Source of the DNA: Microbacterium sp. Marseille-Q6648
GTDB taxonomy: Bacteria; Actinomycetota; Actinomycetes; Actinomycetales; Microbacteriaceae
Assembly (NCBI RefSeq): GCF_943181415.1
Contig: NZ_CALPBZ010000001.1
Location: 1,488,001-1,552,000, forward strand
Direction of reading: 5' to 3'
DNA length: 64,000 nucleotides
Under the pieces are notes generated by a model. That model saw only the letters and a list, made by a program, of their open reading frames with translations. It was not told where the DNA came from and did no database searches. Shown here piece by piece: positions 25,878 to 34,188 of this stretch (position 1 is its first letter; every line of letters starts with the position of its first letter). The position numbers and the translations under genes are program-made.

Positions 25878-27002
25878 ATGATGCGCATCGGCGTACCGGC
25901 AGAGATCAAGAACAACGAGGACCGGGTGGCAGCGACGCCCGAGATGGTGGACACCCTCACCCGCCACGGGCACGAGGTGCTGATCGAAAGCGGGGCGGGC
26001 GCGGGTTCGCGCATCACCGACGAAGCCTTCGCGGGCGCGGGCGCCCGGATCGTGGCGACGGCGGACGAGGTGTGGGAGCGAGCCGACCTGCTGCTGAAGG
26101 TGAAGGAGCCCATTGCGGAGGAGTTCCCGCGAATGAGAGAGGGGCAGGTGCTGTTCACCTACCTGCATCTCGCTGCGTCTCGACAGTGCGCTCAGGCGCT
26201 GCTCGCCAGCAAGACCACGGCGATCGCGTACGAGACGGTGCAGCTGCAGGACGGCAGCCTGCCCCTGCTGGCTCCGATGAGCGCGGTGGCAGGCCGACTC
26301 TCCATCCAGGTCGGCGCGTACCACCTCATGCGACCGGCCGGCGGGCGCGGAACCCTCTTGGGCGGCGTCGCCGGCACCCGCAAGGCGAAGGTCGTGGTGA
26401 TCGGCGGGGGCGTCGCGGGCGAAAGCGCTGCGCGCAACGCCGTCGGACTGGGCGCCGACGTCACCGTGATCGACCTCTCGCTGAATCGGCTGAAGACACT
26501 CGAGTCCGACCTCTCGGGCCACGTGCAGACGCGCCACTCCTCGAATCTCGAGATCGCGCGGCAGCTCGCGGACGCCGACCTCGTCATCGGGTCCGTTCTG
26601 ATCCCCGGCGCCGCCGCGCCGAAGCTCGTCACGGACGAGATGGTCGCGGGTATGAAGGCGGGCGCGGTCCTCGTCGACATCGCGATCGATCAGGGCGGGT
26701 GCTTCGAGGGGTCACGACCCACCACTCACGACGAGCCGACCTTCGCCGTTCACGACACCACGTTCTACTGCGTGGCGAACATGCCCGGGGCCGTACCCGA
26801 GACCAGCACCATGGCGCTCACGAATGCGACGGCGCCCTACGTCCTCGCCCTGGCGAACCGGGGTTGGCGGAACGCCCTGGCCGCGGACGAAGCGCTCGCG
26901 CGGGGTCTCAGCACGCACGAGGGCGTACTGACGAATGCCAGCGTCGCCGACGCTCTCGACCTCGCACATGTCCCCACCGCGTCGCTCCTGCAGGCCGCGT
27001 GA
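25878..27002 (+). CDS. ald: Alanine dehydrogenase
   Basis: Interconverts L-alanine and pyruvate plus ammonia with NAD. The 374-residue length and the opening MRIGVPAEIKNNEDRVAATP are diagnostic. Lys at about position 76 (LLKVKEPIAEEF) and the catalytic His near 97 (YLHLAASRQCAQ) are present. The NAD-binding strand VVVIGGGVAGESAARNAVGLG is near 170. The C-terminal PGAVPETSTMALTNATAPYVL segment is conserved in the family. Two adjacent ATGs (25878, 25881) both suit the AAGGA upstream; the second gives the commoner N-terminus. It is followed with overlap by an NTF2-like gene and preceded by its probable Lrp regulator. Confidence 0.97.
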   Translation: MMRIGVPAEIKNNEDRVAATPEMVDTLTRHGHEVLIESGAGAGSRITDEAFAGAGARIVATADEVWERADLLLKVKEPIAEEFPRMREGQVLFTYLHLAASRQCAQALLASKTTAIAYETVQLQDGSLPLLAPMSAVAGRLSIQVGAYHLMRPAGGRGTLLGGVAGTRKAKVVVIGGGVAGESAARNAVGLGADVTVIDLSLNRLKTLESDLSGHVQTRHSSNLEIARQLADADLVIGSVLIPGAAAPKLVTDEMVAGMKAGAVLVDIAIDQGGCFEGSRPTTHDEPTFAVHDTTFYCVANMPGAVPETSTMALTNATAPYVLALANRGWRNALAADEALARGLSTHEGVLTNASVADALDLAHVPTASLLQAA

Positions 27003-27520
27003 ATCAGGACATGCCCAACGAGCACGCCGAGGAGTCGCCCGAACTCATCGCGGACGATCTGGCGATCCGGCGTCTGTCGCACGAGTACGCGGTGGCCCTC
27101 GACACCGATGACCGGGCACGGTGGCGCGCGCTCTTCGCCCCGCACATCGCGCTCGAGAGCGGCGACACCGTTCGCGGTCACGCGGACGTCCTGCGGATCC
27201 CCGAGGATCAGCTGCGCCGCTACGACCGGACGATGCATCTCGTCACGACGCAGCGGATCGATCTTCACGGCGACACGGCGACCGGGATCGTCTACTGCAC
27301 CGCACACCACCTCTATCGGGACCACCATCAGAACGGCAGATTCCCGTTCGATCTCGACCATGCGTTCCTCATCCGCTACGAGGACGAGTACGCGCGGATC
27401 GACGGCCGCTGGCTGTTCACCCGTCGACGGATCTGCACCGAGGCGCGGTGGGTCCAGCAGGTCATTCCGCCGCCCGTGGATGCGCCAAACGACGAAACCC
27501 CCGGCGAACCGGGGGTTTGA
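26999..27520 (+). CDS. NTF2-like protein (SnoaL-like domain)
   Basis: A 173-residue protein with the cone-shaped SnoaL/NTF2-like fold: ADDLAIRRLSHEYAVALDTDDRARWRALFAP at 18-48 and HLVTTQRIDLHGDTATGIVYCTAHHLY near 83-105. Conserved acidic and His residues in the cavity resemble scytalone-dehydratase or ring-hydroxylating beta-subunit-like proteins, but the function is open. The GTG at 26999 overlaps the ald stop; the ATG at 27011 is possible but its AGGA is too close. The last codons lie inside a terminator hairpin. Confidence 0.82.
   Translation: MNQDMPNEHAEESPELIADDLAIRRLSHEYAVALDTDDRARWRALFAPHIALESGDTVRGHADVLRIPEDQLRRYDRTMHLVTTQRIDLHGDTATGIVYCTAHHLYRDHHQNGRFPFDLDHAFLIRYEDEYARIDGRWLFTRRRICTEARWVQQVIPPPVDAPNDETPGEPGV
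27495..27518. terminator. Bidirectional terminator overlapping the 3' end of the NTF2-like gene
   Basis: A perfect 10-pair stem, 27495-27504 with 27509-27518, closes a CGAA loop, with AAA and TTT at the stem base. It ends the plus-strand ald unit and, in the other direction, the tRNA transcript, where the minus strand continues with a T-rich TTTCGTCGTTT. The plus-strand arm is coding sequence to within two bases of the stop. Confidence 0.85.
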
Positions 27521-27525
27521 ATCTG

Positions 27526-27599
27526 TAGCGGGAGCGGGGCTTGAACCCGCGACCTCACGATTATGAGTCGTGCGCTCTCACCAACTGAGCTACCCCGCC
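27526..27599 (-). tRNA. tRNA-Met (CAT anticodon)
   Basis: A 74-base cloverleaf read on the minus strand: acceptor GGCGGGG, D-arm GCTCAGTTGGTGAGAGC, anticodon stem CACGA/TCGTG with loop CTCATAA, T-arm with GTTCAAG. The anticodon is CAT. The G1:U72 wobble pair and A73 fit the elongator tRNA-Met of actinobacteria; initiator features (three GC pairs in the anticodon stem, 1-72 mismatch) are not seen. CCA is not encoded. Confidence 0.95.
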
Positions 27600-27633
27600 G
27601 CACGGCATCCGCGTCGCGACGATGGATGCTGCG

Positions 27634-27705
27634 AGCCCCGAGTCAGGATTGAACTGACGACCCCTTCCTTACCATGGAAGTGCTCTGCCACTGAGCTATC
27701 GGGGC
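27634..27705 (-). tRNA. tRNA-Thr (GGT anticodon)
   Basis: A 72-base cloverleaf on the minus strand: acceptor GCCCCGA with TCGGGGC, D-arm GCTCAGTGGCAGAGC, anticodon stem CTTCC/GGAAG with loop ATGGTAA giving anticodon GGT, T-loop TTCAATC. CCA is not encoded. It lies 34 bases upstream of tRNA-Met and is probably cotranscribed with it. Confidence 0.95.
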
Positions 27706-27770
27706 GTGCTGCCTGCGAGCAGGCAACTAGAAGAGAATACCAGAGCCGCGGCATCCTGCTGAATCGCGGG

Positions 27771-29294
27771 TCAGCCTCCGGCGTACTGCCGAAGCCACGG
27801 AATCGGGTCGATCGCCGTGGTGCCGTTCATCAGGATCTCGAAGTGCGTGTGGGCGCCGAACGAGCGCCCGGTGTTGCCCGTCGTTCCGAGCATCGTGCCG
27901 ACCGTGACCTTCTGGCCGGGCTCGACCTTGAGCGAGCCGTACTCCATGTGCGCGTAGTGGCTCGAGACGAGCTGGCCGTCGATCTCGTGGTCGATGATCA
28001 CGTGCACGCCGTAGGCGCCGCCCGCGGTCGTCGCCTCGCGCACGACGCCGTCGGCGATCGCCTGGATGGGCGAACCCGCGCCGGGGGTGAAGTCGACGCC
28101 CTCGTGCATGCGACCGGAGCGCATGCCGAAGCCGTAGCTGATCGGCACGCCGACCGCGAACGGCCACTGGATCTCGGCGTTGGGGTCGTTGACGAAGAAG
28201 TTGGAGAAGTTCTGGATGCCCGACTCCGACGCGATCTCGGCCATCGTGAGCGTGTCGTACTTCTCGGTGCGGGTGAGGTCGACGCTCTCGGTACCCGAGG
28301 GGGCGACGTACGCCTGGATCTCGTCGGCGGCGATGCCGGCCTCGGTGTCGCCGGGGGCGACGACCGTGACCGCCGATTCAGCGCCGTTGGCGGCGGCGAC
28401 GGCCTCAGCGGGCGTCGTCATGCCGACGGTCATCAGCCCGACGATACCCATGACCCCCACCGAGAACGAGGCCGTGGCGAGGTTCTTGAGCACCTTGCGC
28501 CCGCGGAGCGTGCGCGGCGCGGTGTGCGCGACGACGGTCTGGGCAGACACCGGGGCCGCCGGAACCGAGACCGGAGCCTGGACCGGGGTCTCACCGGTGA
28601 ACGAGAAGAGGGCCACCGCGGCGGCGAAGGCATCGACATCGGATGCCGGGGCTGCCGCGTCCTGGTCATCAGCGGCGGCCTCGTCTGCGGGCGCGTCCGG
28701 GCCCGAGGGCTCGAGAAGCTCGAACGGCTCGGCCGGAACCAGGACGGCGTCGGGACGCGCGGCCGCGGGCTGAGGCTGAGGACGCACCCGGCGGGCTCGG
28801 CGACCGAGCGTCGGCTCGGGAAGTGCGGTCATCGCGCCGGTGTCGGCGTCGACGACGGGAACGTCCAGGCGGACGGCCTGCACTTCCGCCGTATCGGGCC
28901 CGGTGGCGTCGACCTCATCGACGACGGGGGGCGCCGGCTGGTCCGCTGTCACCGCGGGTCCGGCGGCGCGGCGCGCACGACGCGACGTGGGCACGACGAT
29001 TGCGGGAGCGGCCTCGGCAACAGGCGCGGTCGCCGGCTCGACGTCCTGCGGGAGGTCGACCCGGTCGGGCAGCGAGGCCGTGGAGCCGGTGTCTGCCACG
29101 CGACGGCGCAGTTCGGCTCGCGATACCTCGACGCGCTCCACGGTCACCTGGACAGGCGTGGCGGCGGTTCGGCTGGAACGGCGCGTAGGCGCAGGGGCAG
29201 CCAGAGGGGTATCAAGAGGCAAAGCGGGGTGGGGCTCTCGGGTCGTGTCGCTCGGGCGAGCGAGGGGCGTACTCGGAGGGAGGAAATCACTCAC
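27771..29294 (-). CDS. M23 family metallopeptidase (peptidoglycan endopeptidase type), membrane-anchored
   Basis: A 507-residue protein built as a long Pro/Ala/Arg-rich cytoplasmic region (about 1-265), one membrane helix near 270-295 (NLATASFSVGVMGIVGLMTVG), an extracellular linker and a C-terminal LytM domain. The zinc site is intact: HEGVD (first His and Asp) and the HTH of FGAHTHFEIL, with the catalytic SSHYAHM strand between. It would cut peptide cross-links in the wall. The start is GTG at 29294. The unusually long disordered N-terminal part suggests cytoplasmic partners. It is alone; the tRNA genes and the phosphatase gene lie on either side, both on the same strand. Confidence 0.92.
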   Translation of the reverse strand: MSDFLPPSTPLARPSDTTREPHPALPLDTPLAAPAPTRRSSRTAATPVQVTVERVEVSRAELRRRVADTGSTASLPDRVDLPQDVEPATAPVAEAAPAIVVPTSRRARRAAGPAVTADQPAPPVVDEVDATGPDTAEVQAVRLDVPVVDADTGAMTALPEPTLGRRARRVRPQPQPAAARPDAVLVPAEPFELLEPSGPDAPADEAAADDQDAAAPASDVDAFAAAVALFSFTGETPVQAPVSVPAAPVSAQTVVAHTAPRTLRGRKVLKNLATASFSVGVMGIVGLMTVGMTTPAEAVAAANGAESAVTVVAPGDTEAGIAADEIQAYVAPSGTESVDLTRTEKYDTLTMAEIASESGIQNFSNFFVNDPNAEIQWPFAVGVPISYGFGMRSGRMHEGVDFTPGAGSPIQAIADGVVREATTAGGAYGVHVIIDHEIDGQLVSSHYAHMEYGSLKVEPGQKVTVGTMLGTTGNTGRSFGAHTHFEILMNGTTAIDPIPWLRQYAGG

Positions 29295-29409
29295 GCCGTG
29301 CGGGCGACGAAAGTAACGATCGGGTAAACACTACCCAAGGCCGACTGGGAATGCCATGTACGAAACCGAACGGTAACAGGGTTTTCAGCTTCGGCCCCGC
29401 CGGACGCCC

Positions 29410-30207
29410 TCACTCGGCTCCGGATGCCGCGCGCCACAGCCTGTCGAAAAGGCCCGGCCCCGCGGCTACGAACAGCCGACGCACGGCGGTTCCCCCTTCG
29501 CGCCACACGCGGCCCCCGGCTTCTTCGACCAGGAGCGCACCGGCGGCGTGGTCCCACGGCTGCAGCCCGGGCTCGAAGTACCCGTCCAGTCGTCCTGTCG
29601 CAACGAAGGCGAAGTCGAGGGATGCCGCGCCGATGCGTCTCAGGTCGCGTGCGAGCGGCATCACCCGCGCGACGCGCGCGAGGTCGCCGGCGTGGGTCGT
29701 GGGGTCGTAGCCGAACCCGGTAGCCAGCAGCGCGCCGGCAGCGGTGGGCTCGGCGTTGACCGCGAGTCGCTCGTCGCCGAGCCAGGCACCCTCGCCCCGC
29801 GCGGCTCGGAACAGCTCGCCACTGACCGGATTGAAGACGGCGCCCGCGACGGCATCCCACGTCGCGGGGTCGGGCTCCCCCGACACGGCGGCGATGCTGA
29901 CGGCGTACGAGGGGATGCCGTAGGCGTAGTTGACCGTGCCGTCGATCGGATCCACCACCCAGGTGATGCCGCTCGTGCCTCGTTCGGCGCCGGACTCCTC
30001 GCCGAGGAAGCCGTCGTCGGGCCGCGCGCGAGCGAGACGGTCGCGGATCAGCTGCTCCACCTCGCGGTCGGCCTCGGTGACGATGTCGGCGACGGCGGAC
30101 TTGGTCGCCGCGATCGAGACGCCCTCGGATCGGCGGCGTCGTGCGAGTTCACCGGCCTCGCGGGCGATCTCGACGGCGAGCTGCTGCAGGTCGGCGGGTG
30201 CGGTCAC
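29410..30207 (-). CDS. Inositol monophosphatase family protein
   Basis: Mg2+-dependent phosphatase of the IMPase/FBPase/CysQ superfamily, 265 residues. All metal-site motifs are present: GEESG (about 69-73), the DPIDGTVNY box near 86-94, and WDHAAGALLVEEAGG near 220. The substrate could be inositol phosphate, histidinol phosphate or PAP; the sequence does not decide. It is transcribed divergently from the desaturase-like gene with only 38 bases between start codons. Confidence 0.92.
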   Translation of the reverse strand: MTAPADLQQLAVEIAREAGELARRRRSEGVSIAATKSAVADIVTEADREVEQLIRDRLARARPDDGFLGEESGAERGTSGITWVVDPIDGTVNYAYGIPSYAVSIAAVSGEPDPATWDAVAGAVFNPVSGELFRAARGEGAWLGDERLAVNAEPTAAGALLATGFGYDPTTHAGDLARVARVMPLARDLRRIGAASLDFAFVATGRLDGYFEPGLQPWDHAAGALLVEEAGGRVWREGGTAVRRLFVAAGPGLFDRLWRAASGAE

Positions 30208-30245
30208 ACCCCCACGCTACGCCCGACCGTTGTTACCGTGTGACC

Positions 30246-31862
30246 ATGCCCGAGGCCCCCGCCCCCGCTCGCCGCACCTACGACGTCGCGATCGTCGGCG
30301 GCGGCCACAATGCCCTCGTCGCCGCGGCCTACCTCGCGCGCGCCGGTCGCTCCGTGGTCGTGCTGGAGCGTCTCGACCATGTCGGCGGCGCTGCCGTGTC
30401 CGAGCGGCCGTGGGCGGACGTCGACGCGCACCTCTCGCGCTACTCCTACCTCGTGAGCCTCCTCCCCCGGCAGATCATCGACGACCTCGGCCTGCGCCTC
30501 ACCCTGCTGCGGCGTCGCTACTCCTCGTACACCCCCGATCCGGCCGACACCACGCGCGGCATCCTCGTCGACACGCAGGATGCCGCAGCCACGGCCGCGT
30601 CCTTCATGCGCGCGACCGGCGACGAGGCCGAGGCCGGGCGGTTCGCGGCGTTCTACGACCGACTGGCACCGCTGGCCCGACTGCTGTTCCCGACGGTGAC
30701 CGAGCCGCTGACGTCGGCGCGCAGCATCCGGGAACGGCTCGGCGACGACCGGCTCTGGAGCGAACTCGTCGAGCAGCCGCTCGGCGGCATGGTCCGCGGA
30801 GCCCTGGCTACGGATCTCGCGCGGGGCATCGCCCTCACCGACGGCCTCATCGGGACGTTCGCCGCCGCGGACGAGGCGGACCTGCGCCAGAACCGCTGCT
30901 TCCTGTATCACGTGATCGGCGGCGGCACCGGCGACTGGGATGTGCCCGTGGGCGGCATGGGCGCCGTCAGCGGCGAGCTCGCCCGGGCCGCGCGCGAGGC
31001 CGGCGCAGAGCTGAGGACCCGGGTCGAGGTCGAGTCGGTGACGCCCGACGGCGAGGTGACCCTCGCGGGCGGAGAGCACGTGCACGCGAGGCTGGTGCTG
31101 AGCGGTGTCGGCCCGGCGGTGCTGGCCCGTCTGCTGGGGGGCTCGGATGCCGCATCGGGCGGCTCAGCCGGGACCGCGCCGACCGGAGGGGCGCAGCCCG
31201 AGGGCGCGCAGGTGAAGGTCAACATGCTGCTGCGCCGACTCCCCCGCCTCCGCGACGAGCGCGTCGCCGCCGAGGCGGCGTTCGCCGGCACCTTCCACAT
31301 CAACGAAACCCTCACCCAGCTCGATGCCGCCCACGCGGCCTCGACCGCAGGGCGGGTCCCCGACCCGCTGCCGGCCGAGATCTACTGCCATTCCCTCACC
31401 GACCCGACGATCCTCGGCCCCGACCTGCGTGCGCAGGGCGCGCAGACGCTGACCCTGTTCGGGCTGCAGGTGCCGCACCGCCTGGTGGCCCGCGCCGACC
31501 GGGATGCCGCGCGCAGCGAGCTGCTGGCTGCGGCTCGTGGCTCGCTCGACTCCGTGCTGGCCGAACCGATCGACGACTGCGTCCTCGTGGCCCCCGACGG
31601 GAGCCCCTGCATCGAGGTGCGCACGACGGCGGACCTCGAGGACGACCTCGGTATGACCTCCGGCGACATCTTCCACGGGCCCCTGTCGTGGCCCTGGGCC
31701 GACGACGCGGACGTGCGGGATTCCCCGGCCCGGCGGTGGGGCGTGCAGACGGAACATGCGACGGTGCTGCTGTGCGGATCGGGCGCTCGGCGCGGCGGCG
31801 CGGTCAGCGGCATCGGCGGACACAACGCCGCGATGGCAGCGCTCGAGATCCTCGACCGCTGA
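30246..31862 (+). CDS. Phytoene desaturase-like FAD-dependent oxidoreductase
   Basis: A 538-residue flavoprotein of the NAD(P)/FAD-dependent family that includes carotenoid desaturases and the PYROXD2-like group. The FAD motif DVAIVGGGHNALVAAAYLARAG is at 12-33, followed by VVVLERLDHVGGAA. The C-terminus has LLCGSGARRGGAVSGIGGHNAAMAAL, which holds the flavin. No carotenoid genes are near, so a PYROXD2-like role of unknown substrate is more likely. The ATG at 30246 is chosen because the longer frame overlaps the divergent phosphatase gene. Its last 480 bases are antisense to the apparent extension of the next gene. Confidence 0.88.
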   Translation: MPEAPAPARRTYDVAIVGGGHNALVAAAYLARAGRSVVVLERLDHVGGAAVSERPWADVDAHLSRYSYLVSLLPRQIIDDLGLRLTLLRRRYSSYTPDPADTTRGILVDTQDAAATAASFMRATGDEAEAGRFAAFYDRLAPLARLLFPTVTEPLTSARSIRERLGDDRLWSELVEQPLGGMVRGALATDLARGIALTDGLIGTFAAADEADLRQNRCFLYHVIGGGTGDWDVPVGGMGAVSGELARAAREAGAELRTRVEVESVTPDGEVTLAGGEHVHARLVLSGVGPAVLARLLGGSDAASGGSAGTAPTGGAQPEGAQVKVNMLLRRLPRLRDERVAAEAAFAGTFHINETLTQLDAAHAASTAGRVPDPLPAEIYCHSLTDPTILGPDLRAQGAQTLTLFGLQVPHRLVARADRDAARSELLAAARGSLDSVLAEPIDDCVLVAPDGSPCIEVRTTADLEDDLGMTSGDIFHGPLSWPWADDADVRDSPARRWGVQTEHATVLLCGSGARRGGAVSGIGGHNAAMAALEILDR

Positions 31863-32956
31863 TCCGGGTTACGGCGCGGCGGCAGGGCGGGGGGGCGGAA
31901 GCCCTCGGGCGCGGGAGCCGGCGGAGCGGCGGGGCGGGGTGCCGGCTCCTCCGCGGTCGACGGCGCCGGCGGCACCGCGGGGGCGGGCGGGACGGGCGGT
32001 GCGGGGCTGGCCGGAACCGGCGGCGCGGCATCCGACTGGGATCCGTAGGGCGCGGGCTGCGGGTATCCGAAGACCTGGGCGCCCTCGGACGGGTAGCCGG
32101 TGTAGTAGGCACCCCAGTCGGGCGACCCGTCGGGCATCATCGGCAGGGGCGTGGCGCCGTCGACGAAGGTCGGCCACGGCAGCAGCTCACCGGTGTCGTC
32201 GGGGTTCGCCGCCGCCGGGGACGATGCCGTCGCAGGGACGGCTGCCGCGGGCTGATTCGCGTGCGCGGTGGCGGGGACCGCGGGGGCATGACCGTAGGCC
32301 GGCCCCGGGAAGGCCTGCGGCTTCTTCGGTGCGAAGAGCACGTTGACCAGCGGGATGAGGGCGGTGCCCACCGCCGCGAGGATCGCCGCGGCCACGACGA
32401 TGCGCCAGTACAGCTCGGGGAAGTCGACCCACTCGTTCACCACGAGCGGCACGATGAGCAGGGCGGCCAGCGCGACGACGAGCGAGATCGTGACGATCGC
32501 GACGGTCTGCGTGAACGGGGTGACGTAGCGCTGGAACGCCTTGGCGTAGAGCCGCACGTGCAGGAGCGCGAGCTGCAGGATGAGCACGATCAGCAGGAAC
32601 TGCACGAAGCGGGTGAAGCCGCCCCACGAGTAGCGCTCCGGCATCCAGATGAGCACGGCCCCGATGAGCAGGGCCGCCACCCATGACGCCATGCTCGCCA
32701 GAGCGAACCATGCGGGGCGCCGGGGCGCCAGGTGGGCGTCGAGGATCGCCACGCCCGCGAAGCCGACGAGCAGCAGGATCGTGAGGAACGCGCGCCCGAC
32801 GATCCCGTTCTGCGAGCCGATCAGCACCCACACCACGCAGACGATCGCGGCGGCGATGAGCGCGCCGATGGCGACCCAGATCGCGGCGCGCAGCAGCGGC
32901 GACGTGGACGCGTCGGAGCGTTCGGTCACCGGCGTCGTGTGGTCTGGCGCGTTCAT
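31382..32956 (-). CDS. Six-helix membrane protein with Pro/Ala-rich tail; 3' end probably displaced by a frameshift
   Basis: I do not recognise a family. Residues 25-240 carry six hydrophobic helices (for example LLRAAIWVAIGALIAAAIVC and FTRFVQFLLIVLILQLALL), then a cytoplasmic tail rich in Pro, Ala and acidic residues. The ATG at 32956 has GAGGG well placed. The reading frame does not stop at the end of the tail. It runs on 480 bases antisense through the convergent flavoprotein gene to 31382, giving 524 residues with an Arg/Ser-rich end unlike the rest. Adding one base in the G7 run at 31889-31895 would shift to a frame that stops at TAA 31869-31871, seven bases from the neighbour's stop. 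The true gene is therefore probably 31869-32956, with a sequencing or real single-base deletion. Confidence 0.7.
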   Translation of the reverse strand: MNAPDHTTPVTERSDASTSPLLRAAIWVAIGALIAAAIVCVVWVLIGSQNGIVGRAFLTILLLVGFAGVAILDAHLAPRRPAWFALASMASWVAALLIGAVLIWMPERYSWGGFTRFVQFLLIVLILQLALLHVRLYAKAFQRYVTPFTQTVAIVTISLVVALAALLIVPLVVNEWVDFPELYWRIVVAAAILAAVGTALIPLVNVLFAPKKPQAFPGPAYGHAPAVPATAHANQPAAAVPATASSPAAANPDDTGELLPWPTFVDGATPLPMMPDGSPDWGAYYTGYPSEGAQVFGYPQPAPYGSQSDAAPPVPASPAPPVPPAPAVPPAPSTAEEPAPRPAAPPAPAPEGFRPPALPPRRNPDQRSRISSAAIAALCPPMPLTAPPRRAPDPHSSTVACSVCTPHRRAGESRTSASSAQGHDRGPWKMSPEVIPRSSSRSAVVRTSMQGLPSGATRTQSSIGSASTESSEPRAAASSSLRAASRSARATRRCGTCSPNRVSVCAPCARRSGPRIVGSVREWQ

Positions 32957-33052
32957 GGCGTTCCCTCTTCCGCGGGTGCCGTCACCCGCCCGACCATCCT
33001 GGCACGCGGCCACCCCGCGACGGGATGCCGCCGACGGAACCCCGGGAACGAC

Positions 33053-33082
33053 CGAGGGGCTCCGCTGATGCGGAGCCCCTCG
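33053..33082 (-). terminator. Terminator downstream of tRNA-Tyr
   Basis: Perfect 13-pair stem, 33053-33065 with 33070-33082, and a TGAT loop. It starts eight bases beyond the 3' end of tRNA-Tyr on the minus strand. There is no long T-run, as is common in this group. Confidence 0.8.
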
Positions 33083-33089
33083 AAATCGG

Positions 33090-33171
33090 TGGCGAGTGAG
33101 GGATTCGAACCCCCGAAGGCTACGCCGGCTGATTTACAGTCAGATCCCTTTGGCCGCTTGGGTAACTCGCC
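33090..33171 (-). tRNA. tRNA-Tyr (GTA anticodon)
   Basis: An 82-base class II cloverleaf on the minus strand: acceptor GGCGAGT with ACTCGCC, anticodon stem TCTGA/TCAGC (last pair imperfect) with loop CTGTAAA giving GTA, a long variable arm, and T-loop TTCGAAT. The long variable arm and anticodon identify tRNA-Tyr. CCA is not encoded. Confidence 0.95.
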
Positions 33172-33270
33172 AGGTGCGCACCCGCCCGGCTTTCTCAGTC
33201 GACCAGAGGCGCGATCAACAATCCTACTCTGTCCCGGCCCGTGCTCCGAAATCGAGGCGGCCCGGCGGCG

Positions 33271-34188
33271 TCAGGTGCCGATGCGGTCGATGTCGTCGTC
33301 CTCGAGCGCACGCGGGAGGCGCAGCAGTGCGCCCTCGAAGCGGCACGTCGCGGCGGCGACGTCCATGGCGTACTGCAGCACGTCCCCCCATTCGTCCTGG
33401 TTGCCGGGCGAGCGGTCGAGCAGTGCCGCGAGGGTGGCCGCGAACGCGGCGTCGCCCGCTCCCATCGTGTCGACGATGCGCCCGGGCAGAGCCGAGATCG
33501 GTCGATTCACGACCGCGCCCCCGGCCTCGATCGCCGCGCCCGCCGAGCCGTAGGTCGCCAGGACCGCTCCTGCCCCGAGGTCGATGAGCCGCGCGCGCAG
33601 GGTGTCGAGCGGTTCGCCGTACAGCAGCGTCGCGTCGTCCTCGCCGACCTTGACGAGGGTCGCCGAGGCGGCGAGCCCCTCGAAGCCGCGTACGAACTCC
33701 GCGCGGTCCGACAGCATGCCGGTGCGCGGGTTCGGGTCGATCGCGAATCGGACGCCCGTGGCGCTGAGCACCTCGCCGAGCTCCCGCGTCTGTGCGAGGT
33801 CGTCGAGGGCGATGCAGCTGATGGCCACGAGCGGCGCCTCGGCGATGGCTGCGCGCTCGGCGTCGCCGTAGCGGATGCGGCGCCGCTGCGACGCCTCGTT
33901 GAAGACGTACTCGGGTTCGCCGCCGCCGCTGCGCGTGCTCACGGCGCGCGCGGTGCCCAGCGGCGATGCGGTCGGGATCAGCCGCACACCGAAGTCGGCG
34001 AGGAAGCTGCGGATGTGATCGCCCGCCTCGTCGTCGCCGACCATCGCGATGAGCGCGGTCGAGACCCCTAGTCGCGACAGGCCGACCGCGACGTTGAGGG
34101 CGGCTCCGCCGACGAACTCGCGGACGCCGCTGTCGTCGCGCAGCTCGTCGATGAGTGCATCGCCGATCACCACCACCGGTCCGGTCAT
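33271..34188 (-). CDS. PfkB family carbohydrate kinase
   Basis: ATP-dependent sugar kinase of the ribokinase/fructokinase family, 305 residues. The N-terminal VVVIGDALIDELRDDSGVREFVGGAALNVAVGLSRLG and the C-terminal DTMGAGDAAFAATLAALL (GAGD with catalytic Asp) are both present. The substrate is most likely a hexose such as fructose. The ATG at 34188 overlaps the FBP-domain gene stop in ATGA, so the two are coupled. It might feed sugars released by the nearby maltodextrin genes into glycolysis, but there is a terminator between the two groups. Confidence 0.9.
   Translation of the reverse strand: MTGPVVVIGDALIDELRDDSGVREFVGGAALNVAVGLSRLGVSTALIAMVGDDEAGDHIRSFLADFGVRLIPTASPLGTARAVSTRSGGGEPEYVFNEASQRRRIRYGDAERAAIAEAPLVAISCIALDDLAQTRELGEVLSATGVRFAIDPNPRTGMLSDRAEFVRGFEGLAASATLVKVGEDDATLLYGEPLDTLRARLIDLGAGAVLATYGSAGAAIEAGGAVVNRPISALPGRIVDTMGAGDAAFAATLAALLDRSPGNQDEWGDVLQYAMDVAAATCRFEGALLRLPRALEDDDIDRIGT

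Noticed and set aside
27495-27518. Possible CRISPR-like or riboswitch element near the tRNA genes
   Set aside because: The only structure is a simple 10-pair terminator; there are no repeated spacers or conserved aptamer features anywhere in the window.
27376-27603. 75-codon minus-strand frame starting in the tRNA-Met gene
   Set aside because: It is a translation of the tRNA and of the reverse strand of the NTF2-like gene. Peptides of the SVGESARLI type are a known artefact of tRNA genes.
29930-32686. 918-codon plus-strand open frame
   Set aside because: It crosses the 3' part of the phosphatase gene and reads the desaturase-like gene in another frame. The product is low-complexity Arg/Pro/Ala sequence.
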